Notes: generated from the sequence alone by a model not told the origin. Positions 44,549 through 52,867 are shown, counted from the stretch's first letter. The stretch: DNA of 64,000 nucleotides from an uncultured Mailhella sp. (GCF_944324995.1 NZ_CALUYL010000013.1:1-64000); one strand, 5' to 3'. Program-made: numbers and translations.

Positions 44549-46501
44549 TCAGCATCCGCTCTTCTGGACAACGGCAAACGAGAGCGACATGGTGGAACCG
44601 GCGTCCAGTTCCGAGCTCACGTCGATGTCGCCTTCATGCAGCTCCACAATGTGCCGGGAAATGTACAGCCCGAGGCCGAAGCCCTTGTTGCCCTTGGTGG
44701 AGAAAAACGGATCGAAAATCTTCTTCCGGTTCTCTTCGCTGATGCCGCTGCCCGTGTCGGAAATGTCCAGCACCGCGCGCCCTTCCCGGCACCGACCTTC
44801 AATGACCAGCGCCCGCGCCTGTTCCGCACGGCCATCCATGCTGTCCAGCGCGTTGATGAGCAGATTCAGCACGAGCTGTTCCAGCAGGATGCGGTTGCCC
44901 CGGATGCACAGCTCTGCGGGCAGCATGACGGCGTCCACCTTCACGGCGCGAAGACGGGGCTTCAGAAAGAACAGCGCTTCCCGCACGATCTGCGCAAGAT
45001 TCTGCGTTTCGTACTCCACGGAGCTCGGCAACGCCATGTTCAACAGCCGCCGCGTGGTGTTCACCGCGCGCTCGCCGTTGCGATAGATGGCCTTCAGCAT
45101 GGGCCGCAGCGGACTGTCTTCCGGGCAGTCCTCCAGCGCAATTTCCGCATGCGCCATCACTATCCCTATGGGATTGTTGATCTCATGCGCCACCCCGGCG
45201 GCCAGCTTGCCGAGCACGGCAAGACGCTCCATTTCCATGACCTGCGCATCGAGCCTGCGCCTCTCCGTCATGTCGCGGCCTATCAGGCATACGGCGTAGG
45301 GCGAACTTTCCATGTCCGCCATGAACAGATTGACTTCCAGCACCAGCTCTTCATCCGTGCCCGCCGCCAGCGTGATTTCCCTGCGCAGCGCGCCCTGCCG
45401 CGGAATGAGCTGCACAAAGCGCTCAAGACAGCCGTTCACCTCGGTGCAAAGCGCCTCCATGAGCATGGCACTGTAGCCGCTCCCGGCAATGTGAAGCGCG
45501 CTTCTCGCCGCCCGGTTGGAAAGCGTGATGCGCCCGTTTTCATCGAGCAGAAGAATGATGTCGGGCGATTCCTCAATGAGATCGCGATATTTACGCTCCG
45601 AGCGTATGAGTCTGCGCGAAACCTTGCGCACCTGACGCTTGAGCGCGTAAATCCAGGTGACGGACGCGATGAGTATGCAGGCCAGCAGCGTCACCGCGCA
45701 CAGAATGTGATACCGGTACAGCTCCCACAAACTGGGCACGTACAGCGAACGCCCCAGCCACTTCGACCGCAGCCGCTCCACTTCGCCGTTCTCCTCAAGG
45801 CGCACCAGGGCGCTCGTCAGGCGCTCCAGAAGACCGGACTCCCTGCCCACCATCATCACCATGGGAATGCGCTCCAGCGAGCCGCCCATGACCCGGATGT
45901 TCCGATATTCCTTGCTCTGCACGATGTAGAAGGCCATTTCCACAGAACTGGCGACGTAGGCGTCGGCCTGACCGGCCATCAGACGATTCAGCGCGTTGGT
46001 GATGGAGTCCGCCTGCACCACGGTGCAGCCCATGTCCAGCATTCTGGGAATGTAGGCGTCACCGCGCTGAAGAATGACCCTGTGCCCCGCAAGATCGCGC
46101 TCCATGGAAAACTGATGTTCCTGCCCCGCCACCAGAATGGCGCGGTTCAGCGCCAGCGGCGTGACCAGCACGTCGGAAAAGTCGTTCTTCAGATTCACGG
46201 GCAGAAGGCCCACCATGGCGTCTATTTCGCCCCGCTGCAGCTTCTGCTCCAGCTTGCGCGCGTTGCTCTGCACGAATACTATCTTCTTGCCGAGCTCCTC
46301 GGCCATCTTCACGCTGAGATCCACGGCCAGCCCGAGAAGGCCGTCCCGCTTTTCGTTGAGAAACGACAGCGGCGCAGAATGCGGAGGAACGCCGATGACA
46401 AGACTGTTCTCCCGATCCGGCACGGACGCGGCTTCGCCCGTCCGCACAACTCCCGCAAGCAGAACAAAAAACAACAGTACAAATACGGACCAGCGACGCA
46501 T
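44549..46501 (-). CDS. Sensor histidine kinase with periplasmic SBP_bac_3 domain and PAS
   Basis: A 650-residue inner membrane kinase. A signal peptide (1-24) leads to a periplasmic SBP_bac_3 ligand domain (about 30-255), a membrane helix (HILCAVTLLACILIASVTWI, near 270), a PAS domain (about 310-425), a dimerisation domain with the phosphorylated His in GVAHEINNPIG (near 457), and an ATPase domain (NLLINALDS, DTGSGIS, GFGLGLYISRH). A small ligand bound outside the membrane probably switches phosphorylation. It is divergent from assT1 by 220 bases. No receiver gene adjoins; the sigma-54 response regulator at 56649-58037 is the obvious partner. GAGGAG precedes the ATG. Confidence 0.93.
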   Translation of the reverse strand: MRRWSVFVLLFFVLLAGVVRTGEAASVPDRENSLVIGVPPHSAPLSFLNEKRDGLLGLAVDLSVKMAEELGKKIVFVQSNARKLEQKLQRGEIDAMVGLLPVNLKNDFSDVLVTPLALNRAILVAGQEHQFSMERDLAGHRVILQRGDAYIPRMLDMGCTVVQADSITNALNRLMAGQADAYVASSVEMAFYIVQSKEYRNIRVMGGSLERIPMVMMVGRESGLLERLTSALVRLEENGEVERLRSKWLGRSLYVPSLWELYRYHILCAVTLLACILIASVTWIYALKRQVRKVSRRLIRSERKYRDLIEESPDIILLLDENGRITLSNRAARSALHIAGSGYSAMLMEALCTEVNGCLERFVQLIPRQGALRREITLAAGTDEELVLEVNLFMADMESSPYAVCLIGRDMTERRRLDAQVMEMERLAVLGKLAAGVAHEINNPIGIVMAHAEIALEDCPEDSPLRPMLKAIYRNGERAVNTTRRLLNMALPSSVEYETQNLAQIVREALFFLKPRLRAVKVDAVMLPAELCIRGNRILLEQLVLNLLINALDSMDGRAEQARALVIEGRCREGRAVLDISDTGSGISEENRKKIFDPFFSTKGNKGFGLGLYISRHIVELHEGDIDVSSELDAGSTMSLSFAVVQKSGC

Positions 46502-46559
46502 GATTCTCTCCTCAGATTCATAAAACATCATGGTCCGCGCCGCCGCAAGAGAAAAAAGC

Positions 46560-46575
46560 GTGCGGTTTTTCGCAC
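46560..46575 (+). promoter_or_regulatory. Upstream activator element 1 of assT1
   Basis: GTGCG-GTTTTT-CGCAC is a perfect 5-bp inverted repeat with a 6-base centre. It lies 100 bases upstream of the sigma-54 box. The same GTGCR-N6-CGYAC form occurs before assT4 and the 965-aa gene, so it is a candidate enhancer site of the sigma-54 regulator. Confidence 0.65.
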
Positions 46576-46590
46576 AGACACCGCCCTTTT

Positions 46591-46606
46591 GTGCGGCATC
46601 TCTTAC
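46591..46606 (+). promoter_or_regulatory. Half-conserved second activator element of assT1
   Basis: GTGCG-GCATCT-CTTAC keeps one perfect arm and starts exactly 31 bases (three helical turns) after element 1. That spacing would place two regulator dimers on the same DNA face. Confidence 0.4.
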
Positions 46607-46659
46607 GGTTCGTCATTATTTCAGGCGCAATCCCCTTGATTTTTCAGCAAAAACCATTA

Positions 46660-46675
46660 TGGCATACTCTTTGCT
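46660..46675 (+). promoter_or_regulatory. Sigma-54 (-24/-12) promoter of assT1
   Basis: TGGCAT-ACTCT-TTGCT shows the GG-N10-GC core with 5 of 6 bases of TGGCAC and an intact TTGC. It is placed 47 bases before the start codon of assT1. Confidence 0.85.
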
Positions 46676-46721
46676 ACTGCGTTATTGATTATTTCGCCTT
46701 CACCTTCACAAAGGAAGAAAC

Positions 46722-48188
46722 ATGAATCGTCGTCAATTCCTCATGGGTCTGTCCGCAGCCGCCGCGGCCACGGCCGCGCCTTCCCTCGGCTGGGCCTTTC
46801 CTTCGGTATTCCCCCACGGCACCACCATCTACAAGCCGGAAAAATGCTGGAACGGCTACACCGTCTTCGGCGTGGAAACCGCAGGTCAGGGCTGCGTGCT
46901 CATCGACATGAACGGCAACGTCGTTCACGAGTGGAAAAACGTCAGCGAACTGGAACATCCCGCCAAGCTGCTGAAGGGCGGCTACATCATGGGCGCCACC
47001 CGTCAGAAGCCGGAAATGAAGGGCCGCACCTTCGGCGATCCCATGTCCGCCGACCTCTCCATCTGCGACTGGAACGGCAAGATCGTGCGCAACATTCCGC
47101 TCGCCGGCATGCATCACGACTTCCAGGTGGAAGGCAACCCCACCGGCTACTACAGCCCCACCATGGACGTGAGCTACAAGCCCGACGGCAAAATTCTCGT
47201 GCTCTCCCATCTGTTCACCGAGAATCCCGCCATCACCAAGAAAAAGCCCCTCGACGACGACTACCTCTTTGAAGTGGACAAGGACAACAACATCGTCTGG
47301 GACTGGAAGGCCTTCGAGCATTTCGACGAGCTCAAGCTCCCCGAAGATCTCAAGAAGACCATGTACCGCTTCCCCACCTGGCAGATGACCCGCACTCCCG
47401 GCGTGAAGGCCGCCGACTGGATGCACATGAACGCCGCCTCCTACCTCGGCCCCAACCACTGGTACGACGAGGATCCCGTGAAGTACGCGGCCTTCAATCC
47501 CGAAAACATCATCTGCTCCTGCCGCCAGCTCAACACCTGCTTCATCATCGACAAGGCCACCAAGAAGATCGTCTGGCAGATCGGCCCCACCTTCTACCCC
47601 GACGACAAGTGGGAATTCGGCGGCAAGGAATACAAGAGAGCCCTGTACCGCCTCGGTCAGTTCGTGGGTCAGCACCACTGCCACATGATTCCCGCGGGCC
47701 TGCCCGGCGCGGGCAACATTCTGGTGTACGACAACGGCGGCTTCGCCGGCTACGGCGAACGCAATCCCACCGCCCCCATGGGCTGGAGCAACGCCCGTCG
47801 CGACTACTCGCGCGTCATTGAATTCGATCCGGTCACGCTCAAGAAGGTGTGGGAACATTCCGCCGCCACCATGGGCCTGCGCGAAACCTACAAGTTCTAC
47901 AGCGACTACGTGAGTTCCGCCCAGCGCCTGCCCAACGGCAACACCCTCATCACCAACGGCGCCGTGGGACAGTTCCAGGAAGTCACCCCCGATCACGAAA
48001 TCGTGTGGGAATACATCAGTCCCTGGTACAATCCCAACGGCAAGTTCAACCTGGTCTATCGCGCCTACCGCGTGCCCTACGACTACGTGCCGCAGCTCAA
48101 GAAGCCCCAGGAATTCGCCGTCACCCCGCCGGAAAACGTCACGTTCAAAATCCCTGCCAGCAAAACTCCCTATCAGCCTGGCAAGTAA
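46722..48188 (+). CDS. assT: Arylsulfate sulfotransferase 1 (Tat-type signal)
   Basis: A 488-residue ASST, a beta-propeller enzyme that moves sulfuryl groups from one phenol ester to another without PAPS, in the periplasm. The N-terminus MNRRQFLMGLSAAAAATAAP is a twin-arginine (Tat) signal, unlike its four paralogues. Blades show LIDMNGNVVHEW near 59, HHDFQ near 130, DWMHMNAASY near 230, HHCHMIPAGLPGAGNILVYD near 315, SSAQRLPNGNTLI near 410. His residues in DWMH and the HxH segment are likely active-site groups; E. coli AssT uses several His, one transiently sulfated. It is the first gene of a sigma-54 operon and has AAGGAAG upstream. Confidence 0.92.
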   Translation: MNRRQFLMGLSAAAAATAAPSLGWAFPSVFPHGTTIYKPEKCWNGYTVFGVETAGQGCVLIDMNGNVVHEWKNVSELEHPAKLLKGGYIMGATRQKPEMKGRTFGDPMSADLSICDWNGKIVRNIPLAGMHHDFQVEGNPTGYYSPTMDVSYKPDGKILVLSHLFTENPAITKKKPLDDDYLFEVDKDNNIVWDWKAFEHFDELKLPEDLKKTMYRFPTWQMTRTPGVKAADWMHMNAASYLGPNHWYDEDPVKYAAFNPENIICSCRQLNTCFIIDKATKKIVWQIGPTFYPDDKWEFGGKEYKRALYRLGQFVGQHHCHMIPAGLPGAGNILVYDNGGFAGYGERNPTAPMGWSNARRDYSRVIEFDPVTLKKVWEHSAATMGLRETYKFYSDYVSSAQRLPNGNTLITNGAVGQFQEVTPDHEIVWEYISPWYNPNGKFNLVYRAYRVPYDYVPQLKKPQEFAVTPPENVTFKIPASKTPYQPGK

Positions 48189-48199
48189 ACGGAGTCAGC

Positions 48200-48535
48200 A
48201 TGAAAAAGTCTCTTCTCGCCCTTCTTTTCGGTCTGTTCCTCTGCGCCGCCTCCCCCGCCCTCGCCGAGGACGTGGAACTCGGCCCCGACGCCTTTGATCT
48301 GAACAAGGCCACGGTCGAACAGCTCATGGACATTCCCGACGCCAACATCACCCCCGAAATGGCGGCCGCCATCGTGGACATGGCCAAGAAAAAGCCCTTT
48401 GAACTGCCCGAAGACTTCCTGAAGGTGCCGGGGCTGGACAACAGCACGCTTCAGGCCATCAATCCCATTGAGCACGGCGGCACCCTGTGGCACGATCCCG
48501 ACGCCGAGCTCACCCTGGCTCCTTCCAAGTGCTGA
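48200..48535 (+). CDS. Small secreted helix-hairpin-helix protein 1
   Basis: A 111-residue protein with signal peptide (1-22, SPALAED) and a pair of HhH units: DLNKATVEQLMDIPDANITP, MAAAIVDMAKKKPF, then LPEDFLKVPGLDNSTLQAI. HhH pairs of this ComEA type usually bind DNA without sequence preference, but here the domain is exported and unanchored. The tail PIEHGGTLWHDPDAELTL ends in PSKC, with one Cys. It starts 11 bases after assT1 with GGAG, so it is in the same operon. Confidence 0.8.
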   Translation: MKKSLLALLFGLFLCAASPALAEDVELGPDAFDLNKATVEQLMDIPDANITPEMAAAIVDMAKKKPFELPEDFLKVPGLDNSTLQAINPIEHGGTLWHDPDAELTLAPSKC

Positions 48536-48551
48536 TTTCACGGAGAACCCC

Positions 48552-48869
48552 ATGCATACGCCCCGCATTGCCATACCGCTCATTGCAGCCTGTCTTGCCG
48601 CTGCGCCTGCGTATGCCGGGTCCTTCAGCTTCAACAGGGCCAGCGCGAAGAAAATGGTGCGCGACTGCGCCGAAGAAGGCGTCGTTCTGCCCATGCAGAC
48701 CGCAAAGGCCATTGTTGAAGCGCGCTCCGGGAGAAGATTCACCCGCATCGAAGACCTGAACGACATCCCCGGCATGACGGAAGAGCTCATCCGTGAACTC
48801 GATCCCATCGAGGAAGAAAACGACCTCGTCTTCAATCCCAACGCCCTGCCCGGCATGAAGTCGTACTGA
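48552..48869 (+). CDS. Small secreted helix-hairpin-helix protein 2
   Basis: A 105-residue protein with signal peptide (to AAPAYAG). The HhH-like region SFNRASAKKMVRDCAEEG, TAKAIVEARSGRRFTRIEDL, NDIPGMTEELIREL follows. The first hairpin (CAEEGVV) has lost the Pro-Gly seen in ComEA, while the second (IPGM) keeps it. The acidic tail EEENDLVFNP ends in GMKSY, close to the end of HhH protein 3 (GMHSY). It is the third gene of the assT1 operon, 16 bases after the second. Confidence 0.75.
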   Translation: MHTPRIAIPLIAACLAAAPAYAGSFSFNRASAKKMVRDCAEEGVVLPMQTAKAIVEARSGRRFTRIEDLNDIPGMTEELIRELDPIEEENDLVFNPNALPGMKSY

Positions 48870-49068
48870 GCCCGCCGTCTTCCGGACGACCTCCTTTCAT
48901 CATTCAACCTTCCGCCAAAGCGCCTGCCGCCCTTCTCCGGGCGGCAGCGCCAAGGCTCTGCTGCCGCCTTCGCGGCCTGTTTTCAGCCCATAAATCTTCA
49001 CTTTCTGCCGAGAGCTGTCCTGCCGTGCGAGAACCTGCCCTCGCAGAACAAACGTTCAGGAGGATCTT
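48870..49068. other. Intercistronic region with hairpins before HhH protein 3
   Basis: A strong hairpin (TGCCGCCC with GGGCGGCA, around 48926-48948) has no T-run. A second inverted repeat TGCGAG-N8-CTCGCA (49026-49045) precedes the AGGAGG of the next gene. No sigma-54 box was seen, so the downstream genes probably depend on read-through from assT1 or a different promoter. Confidence 0.45.
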
Positions 49069-49392
49069 GTGAACAATTTCTGGAAAACAGGAGCCTGCGC
49101 CCTTGCCTTGTCCTTGTTTCTTCCCTGCGCGGCCATGGCCGAGGGAGACACGATCAGCTTCAACAAGGCTCCGGCCGACATCCTTGTGGAAGTCACGGAC
49201 GGCATCATTGATGAAGACCTCGCCAAGGCCATAGTCGCCTACCGCGAAAAGAACGGTCCGTTCAAGACCGCTTCCGATCTTCGCAACGTGCCCGGCATGA
49301 CCGCCGTCATCTTCGGCATGCTCGGCCCCACGGAAGAAGGCGGCGACGTGGTGTACGAAACGGAAATTCCCACCGGAATGCACAGCTATTAA
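49069..49392 (+). CDS. Small secreted helix-hairpin-helix protein 3
   Basis: A 107-residue protein with a GTG start 5 bases after AGGAGGAT. A signal peptide (to CAAMAEG) is followed by SFNKAPADILVEVTDGIID, DLAKAIVAYREKNGPFKTAS and DLRNVPGMTAVIFGM. As in protein 2, the first hairpin is degenerate (TDGI) and the second intact (VPGM). The tail VVYETEIPT ends in GMHSY. It is 19 bases upstream of assT2 and is surely co-expressed with it. Confidence 0.78.
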   Translation: MNNFWKTGACALALSLFLPCAAMAEGDTISFNKAPADILVEVTDGIIDEDLAKAIVAYREKNGPFKTASDLRNVPGMTAVIFGMLGPTEEGGDVVYETEIPTGMHSY

Positions 49393-49411
49393 ACCCTGAG
49401 GAGGGAAGGGT

Positions 49412-50770
49412 ATGAAAAAACTGTTTGCCACAGCGGCCATGGGACTTTTTCTGGGCGTGAGCGCCTCCGCGCTGGCGGCTCCCAGCGTTTATCCCACCGG
49501 CACCACGGTCTATGATCCTGCGCAGGCTCAGAACGGCTATGTGCTCATCAGCGTGGACTTCAAGGACATCTACGCCAAAGTGGACAACCGCGAAGCCTTC
49601 AAGGGCGCTCCCGACTTCAACAGCGTGGCCGACGTGCCCAGAGCCGAAGACAGCGACGTGGTCTTCCTCATGGACATGAACGGCAACGTCGTACACTCCT
49701 GGAAGGATCTCGGAAACAACAAAAAGTGCTACCTGCTGCCCGACGGCCATCTGCTGAGCTTCAGTGAAACCCGCAGCGAAGTGACGGAATACGACTGGGA
49801 CGGCAAGGTGGTGTGGAACTTCGCCACCAAGCTCGGCCCCCATCACGACGGCCGCCGCCTGCCCAACGGCAACACCCTGATTCTCTGCTACGAAACCGTG
49901 CCCGACAACGTCATCAAGAAGGTTGAAAACCAGACCACCCAGTGGTGGGGCACTCAGGACCGCAAGAACGCCAAGCTGCGCGGCGACATGCTCATTGAAG
50001 TGAATCCCAAGGGCAAGGTCGTGTGGTCGTGGAGCTCTTCCGATCATCTCGACATCAACCGCTACATGCCTCTCACCGGCATGACTGACTGGACGCACGG
50101 CAACACCCTTTCCATCATTCCTCCGAACAAGTGGTACGACGCCGGCGACAAGCGCTTCAAGCCCGGCAACATCCTTTACAATCCCCGTCATTTCGATGAA
50201 TTCGTCATCATCGACAAGGACAGCGGCGACATCGTCTGGTCTCTGAAGGGCTTCAAGGCCATGGGCGGCCTCGGCCAGTGCCATGAGCCCATCATGATCG
50301 AAAAGGGCAAGCCCGGCGCCGGCAACATCATGGTGTTCGACAACGGCCTGTTCACCCGCAACGGCGCTCATGCCGCCCAGACCGTGATATGGGAAATCGA
50401 TCCCACCACCAGCAAGGCCGTGTGGCGCTACATGCCCGCCCTCGCCGGCAACGTGCGTCTCCTGAGCAAGTACAAGGGTTCCGCCTACAAGATGGACAAC
50501 GGCAACGTGCTCATTTCCGAAGACTACGCCGGCCGCGCCTTCCAGGTGAAGCCCGACGCCACCCATCCCGACGGCGGCTCCATCGTGTGGGAATACATCT
50601 ATCCTTCCGTGATTTCCCGCACCAGCCTGTACCCCTATGACTACTGCCCGCAGCTCAAGGCCATGAAGAAGCCCACGGAACTCAAGGTTTCTCCGCTTGA
50701 TCCCGCAGACTGGAAGGTCCTGCCCGACGTGGAACGCAAGGGCGACGTCGTAGTCAAGGTCGGCAAGTAA
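49412..50770 (+). CDS. assT: Arylsulfate sulfotransferase 2
   Basis: A 452-residue ASST with a Sec signal peptide (1-22, ASALAAP). It shares the family pattern: MDMNGNVVHSWKDLG near 89, HHDGRRLPNGNTLI near 147, DWTHGNTLSIIPPNKWYD near 228, GQCHEPIMIEKGKPGAGN near 289, then IVWEYIYPS. It differs from the others by shorter inter-blade loops. His residues in DWTH and CHE are kept. GGAGG precedes the ATG. Last gene before a double terminator. Confidence 0.9.
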   Translation: MKKLFATAAMGLFLGVSASALAAPSVYPTGTTVYDPAQAQNGYVLISVDFKDIYAKVDNREAFKGAPDFNSVADVPRAEDSDVVFLMDMNGNVVHSWKDLGNNKKCYLLPDGHLLSFSETRSEVTEYDWDGKVVWNFATKLGPHHDGRRLPNGNTLILCYETVPDNVIKKVENQTTQWWGTQDRKNAKLRGDMLIEVNPKGKVVWSWSSSDHLDINRYMPLTGMTDWTHGNTLSIIPPNKWYDAGDKRFKPGNILYNPRHFDEFVIIDKDSGDIVWSLKGFKAMGGLGQCHEPIMIEKGKPGAGNIMVFDNGLFTRNGAHAAQTVIWEIDPTTSKAVWRYMPALAGNVRLLSKYKGSAYKMDNGNVLISEDYAGRAFQVKPDATHPDGGSIVWEYIYPSVISRTSLYPYDYCPQLKAMKKPTELKVSPLDPADWKVLPDVERKGDVVVKVGK

Positions 50771-50791
50771 ACAATCATACGCCTTTCCACC

Positions 50792-50863
50792 AAGAGCGAC
50801 GCCCACGCTCTTCTCCAAGACCGCTCCTCTTCCCGCCCGTCTCGGGAAAGGAGCGGTCTTTCT
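50792..50863 (+). terminator. Double terminator after assT2
   Basis: AAGAGCG/CGCTCTT (50792-50812) is followed by a long stem AAGACCGCTCCT/AGGAGCGGTCTT (50817-50860) with a further inner stem, ending in TCTTTCT. It separates assT2 from assT3. Confidence 0.85.
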
Positions 50864-51095
50864 GCATATTCCTTCCTCTCTGTGCAAAAACGCATATACA
50901 AAAAAGTAATGAAGCCCGCACAGACAAGGCAGGAGCCCAGAAAAAACAGGTACGTCAGGGGAACATGTTCCCGACATCCAAAGAATACCTCCCCTCTTTC
51001 TCTGGATGTTGCGTGCTAAATGCTGTATAACCCTGCTGCACTCCCGTATATTGCGACGAGTCTTTCTGCAACACCTCAAACCGTGGAGAAATCCC
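50864..51095. other. Control region of assT3
   Basis: An A/T-rich patch (50880-50912), a 14-bp perfect palindrome GGGAACATGTTCCC (50959-50972), and a -10-like TATAAC at about 51023-51028 are seen. A GG-N9-GC string at 51003-51016 has the wrong spacing for sigma-54. This suggests that assT3 is controlled differently from assT1 and assT4. Confidence 0.5.
50959..50972. promoter_or_regulatory. Perfect 14-bp palindrome upstream of assT3
   Basis: GGGAACATGTTCCC reads identically on both strands and lies 124 bases before the assT3 start. It is a candidate operator for a dimeric regulator not identified here. Confidence 0.5.
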
Positions 51096-52532
51096 ATGCG
51101 CAGCTTTGGAAAAGTACTGCTGGCGTCTCTGCTGGCCCTGGGCTTTACCGCTTCCGCCCAGGCCTATCCCTCCGTGTTTCCCACCGGAGTCACCATCAAT
51201 AAGCCCGACAAGGCCTACAACGGCTATACCGTCATCGGTCCCATGCGCGCCACGGGTCACGGACTTCCCCTCATCGACATGAACGGCAAGGTCGTCCACA
51301 AGTGGATGAACGTGGAAGGTCAGCCGGCCAAGGTTCTCCCCGGCGGACATCTGATGGCCAACCTCGTGTATTACGATCCCGACAACTGGACCGAACGCAA
51401 GTCCGAAGGCTTCGCCGTGGTCGAACTCGACTGGGACGGCAAGGAAGTCTGGCGCTTCGACAAGTATGAAAAGAGAAAGCCTTCCGCCGAAATGAAGGTC
51501 AAGGGCGACCTCATCTGGAGCGCCAACGCCCATCACGACTTCCAGCGCGAAGGCAACCCCGTGGGCTACTACGTGCCCGGCATGGACTACGTCAAGGACG
51601 GCAAGACCCTCATCGCCGGCTTCAAGACCATTGACGGCAAGGAAACCGCTTCCCTCTACATCGTGGACAAGACCGGAAAGATCACCTGGGAATGGGTGTA
51701 CAAGGACCACGAAAAGGAATGCAAGGAAAAGGGCATCGCCGACTTCCAGAACACCGCTTCCTGGGTCGGCCCCAACAAGTGGTATGATCAGGATCCCGTC
51801 AAGTACGCCGCCTTTGATCCGGAAAACATCATCACCGACGACGGTCAGGAAGTCATCTACATCATCGATCACAAGACCGGCTCCATCGTCTGGCAGGTCG
51901 GCCCCAAGTACGCCAAGGACGACCCGCTGCGCCTCATGGGCATGCACCTGCCTGAAGGCGGCTTCAAGGCCCTGCCCGCCGGCGGCATGATCCACCACGC
52001 CCACATGATACCCAAGGGTCTGCCCGGCGAAGGCAACATCCTCGTGTTCAACAACGGCATGCCCTACTCCCAGGTGCTGGAATTCGACCCCACCACCAAA
52101 AAGCTCGTCTGGGAATATTCCGCCACGGCCCTCGGCTACGGCAAGAATCATTCCATAGCGCACAGCTTCTTCAGCGGCACCCTGAGCAGCGCCCAGCGTC
52201 TGCCCAACGGCAACACCCTCATCACCGAGGGCAACGACGGCCGCATCTTTGAAGTGACCCCCGAACTCGAAACCGTCTGGGAATACATCGTGCCCTTCAT
52301 GTGGTACGGCACGGCGAGCGGCTTCGGCGACGCCGAGACCTCCCATCGCGTGAGACCCACCAACTCCATCTATCGCGCCTACCGCATCCCCTACGACTAC
52401 ATTCCCCAGATCAAGCACGACATGGAACGCGAAGTCATTCCGGCTGATCCCTTCCTCTACGACGACGCTCTGAAGAACGCCGGCACCGTGGAAGTGGAAG
52501 AAGACGAACCTTCCGCCTTCAAGAGATACTGA
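51096..52532 (+). CDS. assT: Arylsulfate sulfotransferase 3, missing the DWxH histidine
   Basis: A 478-residue ASST with a Sec signal peptide (1-23, ASAQAYP). It keeps LIDMNGKVVHKW, HHDFQREGNPVGYY, HHAHMIPKGLPGEGNILVF and SSAQRLPNGNTLITEGN. Where the paralogues have DWMH followed by N and AS, it reads IADFQNTASWVGPNKWYD, so the His is replaced (Phe in an ungapped alignment). Activity or substrate may differ. The acidic C-terminus ends VEVEEDEPSAFKRY. It has GGAG at the start, its own control region and its own terminator. Confidence 0.9.
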   Translation: MRSFGKVLLASLLALGFTASAQAYPSVFPTGVTINKPDKAYNGYTVIGPMRATGHGLPLIDMNGKVVHKWMNVEGQPAKVLPGGHLMANLVYYDPDNWTERKSEGFAVVELDWDGKEVWRFDKYEKRKPSAEMKVKGDLIWSANAHHDFQREGNPVGYYVPGMDYVKDGKTLIAGFKTIDGKETASLYIVDKTGKITWEWVYKDHEKECKEKGIADFQNTASWVGPNKWYDQDPVKYAAFDPENIITDDGQEVIYIIDHKTGSIVWQVGPKYAKDDPLRLMGMHLPEGGFKALPAGGMIHHAHMIPKGLPGEGNILVFNNGMPYSQVLEFDPTTKKLVWEYSATALGYGKNHSIAHSFFSGTLSSAQRLPNGNTLITEGNDGRIFEVTPELETVWEYIVPFMWYGTASGFGDAETSHRVRPTNSIYRAYRIPYDYIPQIKHDMEREVIPADPFLYDDALKNAGTVEVEEDEPSAFKRY

Positions 52533-52552
52533 TCCGGCGTCTCGCCCATCGC

Positions 52553-52584
52553 GCCCGGACGGCTCCGCCGCCCGGGCTTTTTTT
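52553..52584 (+). terminator. Rho-independent terminator of assT3
   Basis: GCCCGG (52553-52558) pairs with CCGGGC (52572-52577), with an inner GGC/GCC pair, followed by seven T residues. Confidence 0.92.
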
Positions 52585-52771
52585 ATCCGCGCAGGCTGCC
52601 GCGCCTGCCGTCTGCACCACTTTCCTTATCGATCTTTCGGCCGAAACAAGTTCCGCGCCGCCTCTCCCCGCGCCGACACGCCTCCGCGCATCCAGAAAAA
52701 ACGCTTTCTGCGTCCGGTGCGGCAGCTCCGCCCCCGCAAACCACCTGTTTGCCCAAAACGCTTCTTCTGCT

Positions 52772-52787
52772 GTGCGAAGCCTCGTAC
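52772..52787 (+). promoter_or_regulatory. Upstream activator element of assT4
   Basis: GTGCG-AAGCCT-CGTAC has the same 5-6-5 layout as the element before assT1 (one mismatch in the right arm), 80 bases upstream of the sigma-54 box. Confidence 0.6.
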
Positions 52788-52851
52788 ATTCTCCCGGATC
52801 GACGCCTCGACGAAAATCTCAACCTTCCGGCATTGCTTCACTTTCCGTGTC

Positions 52852-52867
52852 TGGCATGCATATTGCA
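52852..52867 (+). promoter_or_regulatory. Sigma-54 (-24/-12) promoter of assT4
   Basis: TGGCAT-GCATA-TTGCA has a GG-N10-GC core and an intact TTGCA, 42 bases before the start codon. Confidence 0.87.

Noticed and set aside
51003..51016. Sigma-54-like string before assT3
   Set aside because: GG and GC are 9 bases apart instead of 10; sigma-54 spacing is strict.
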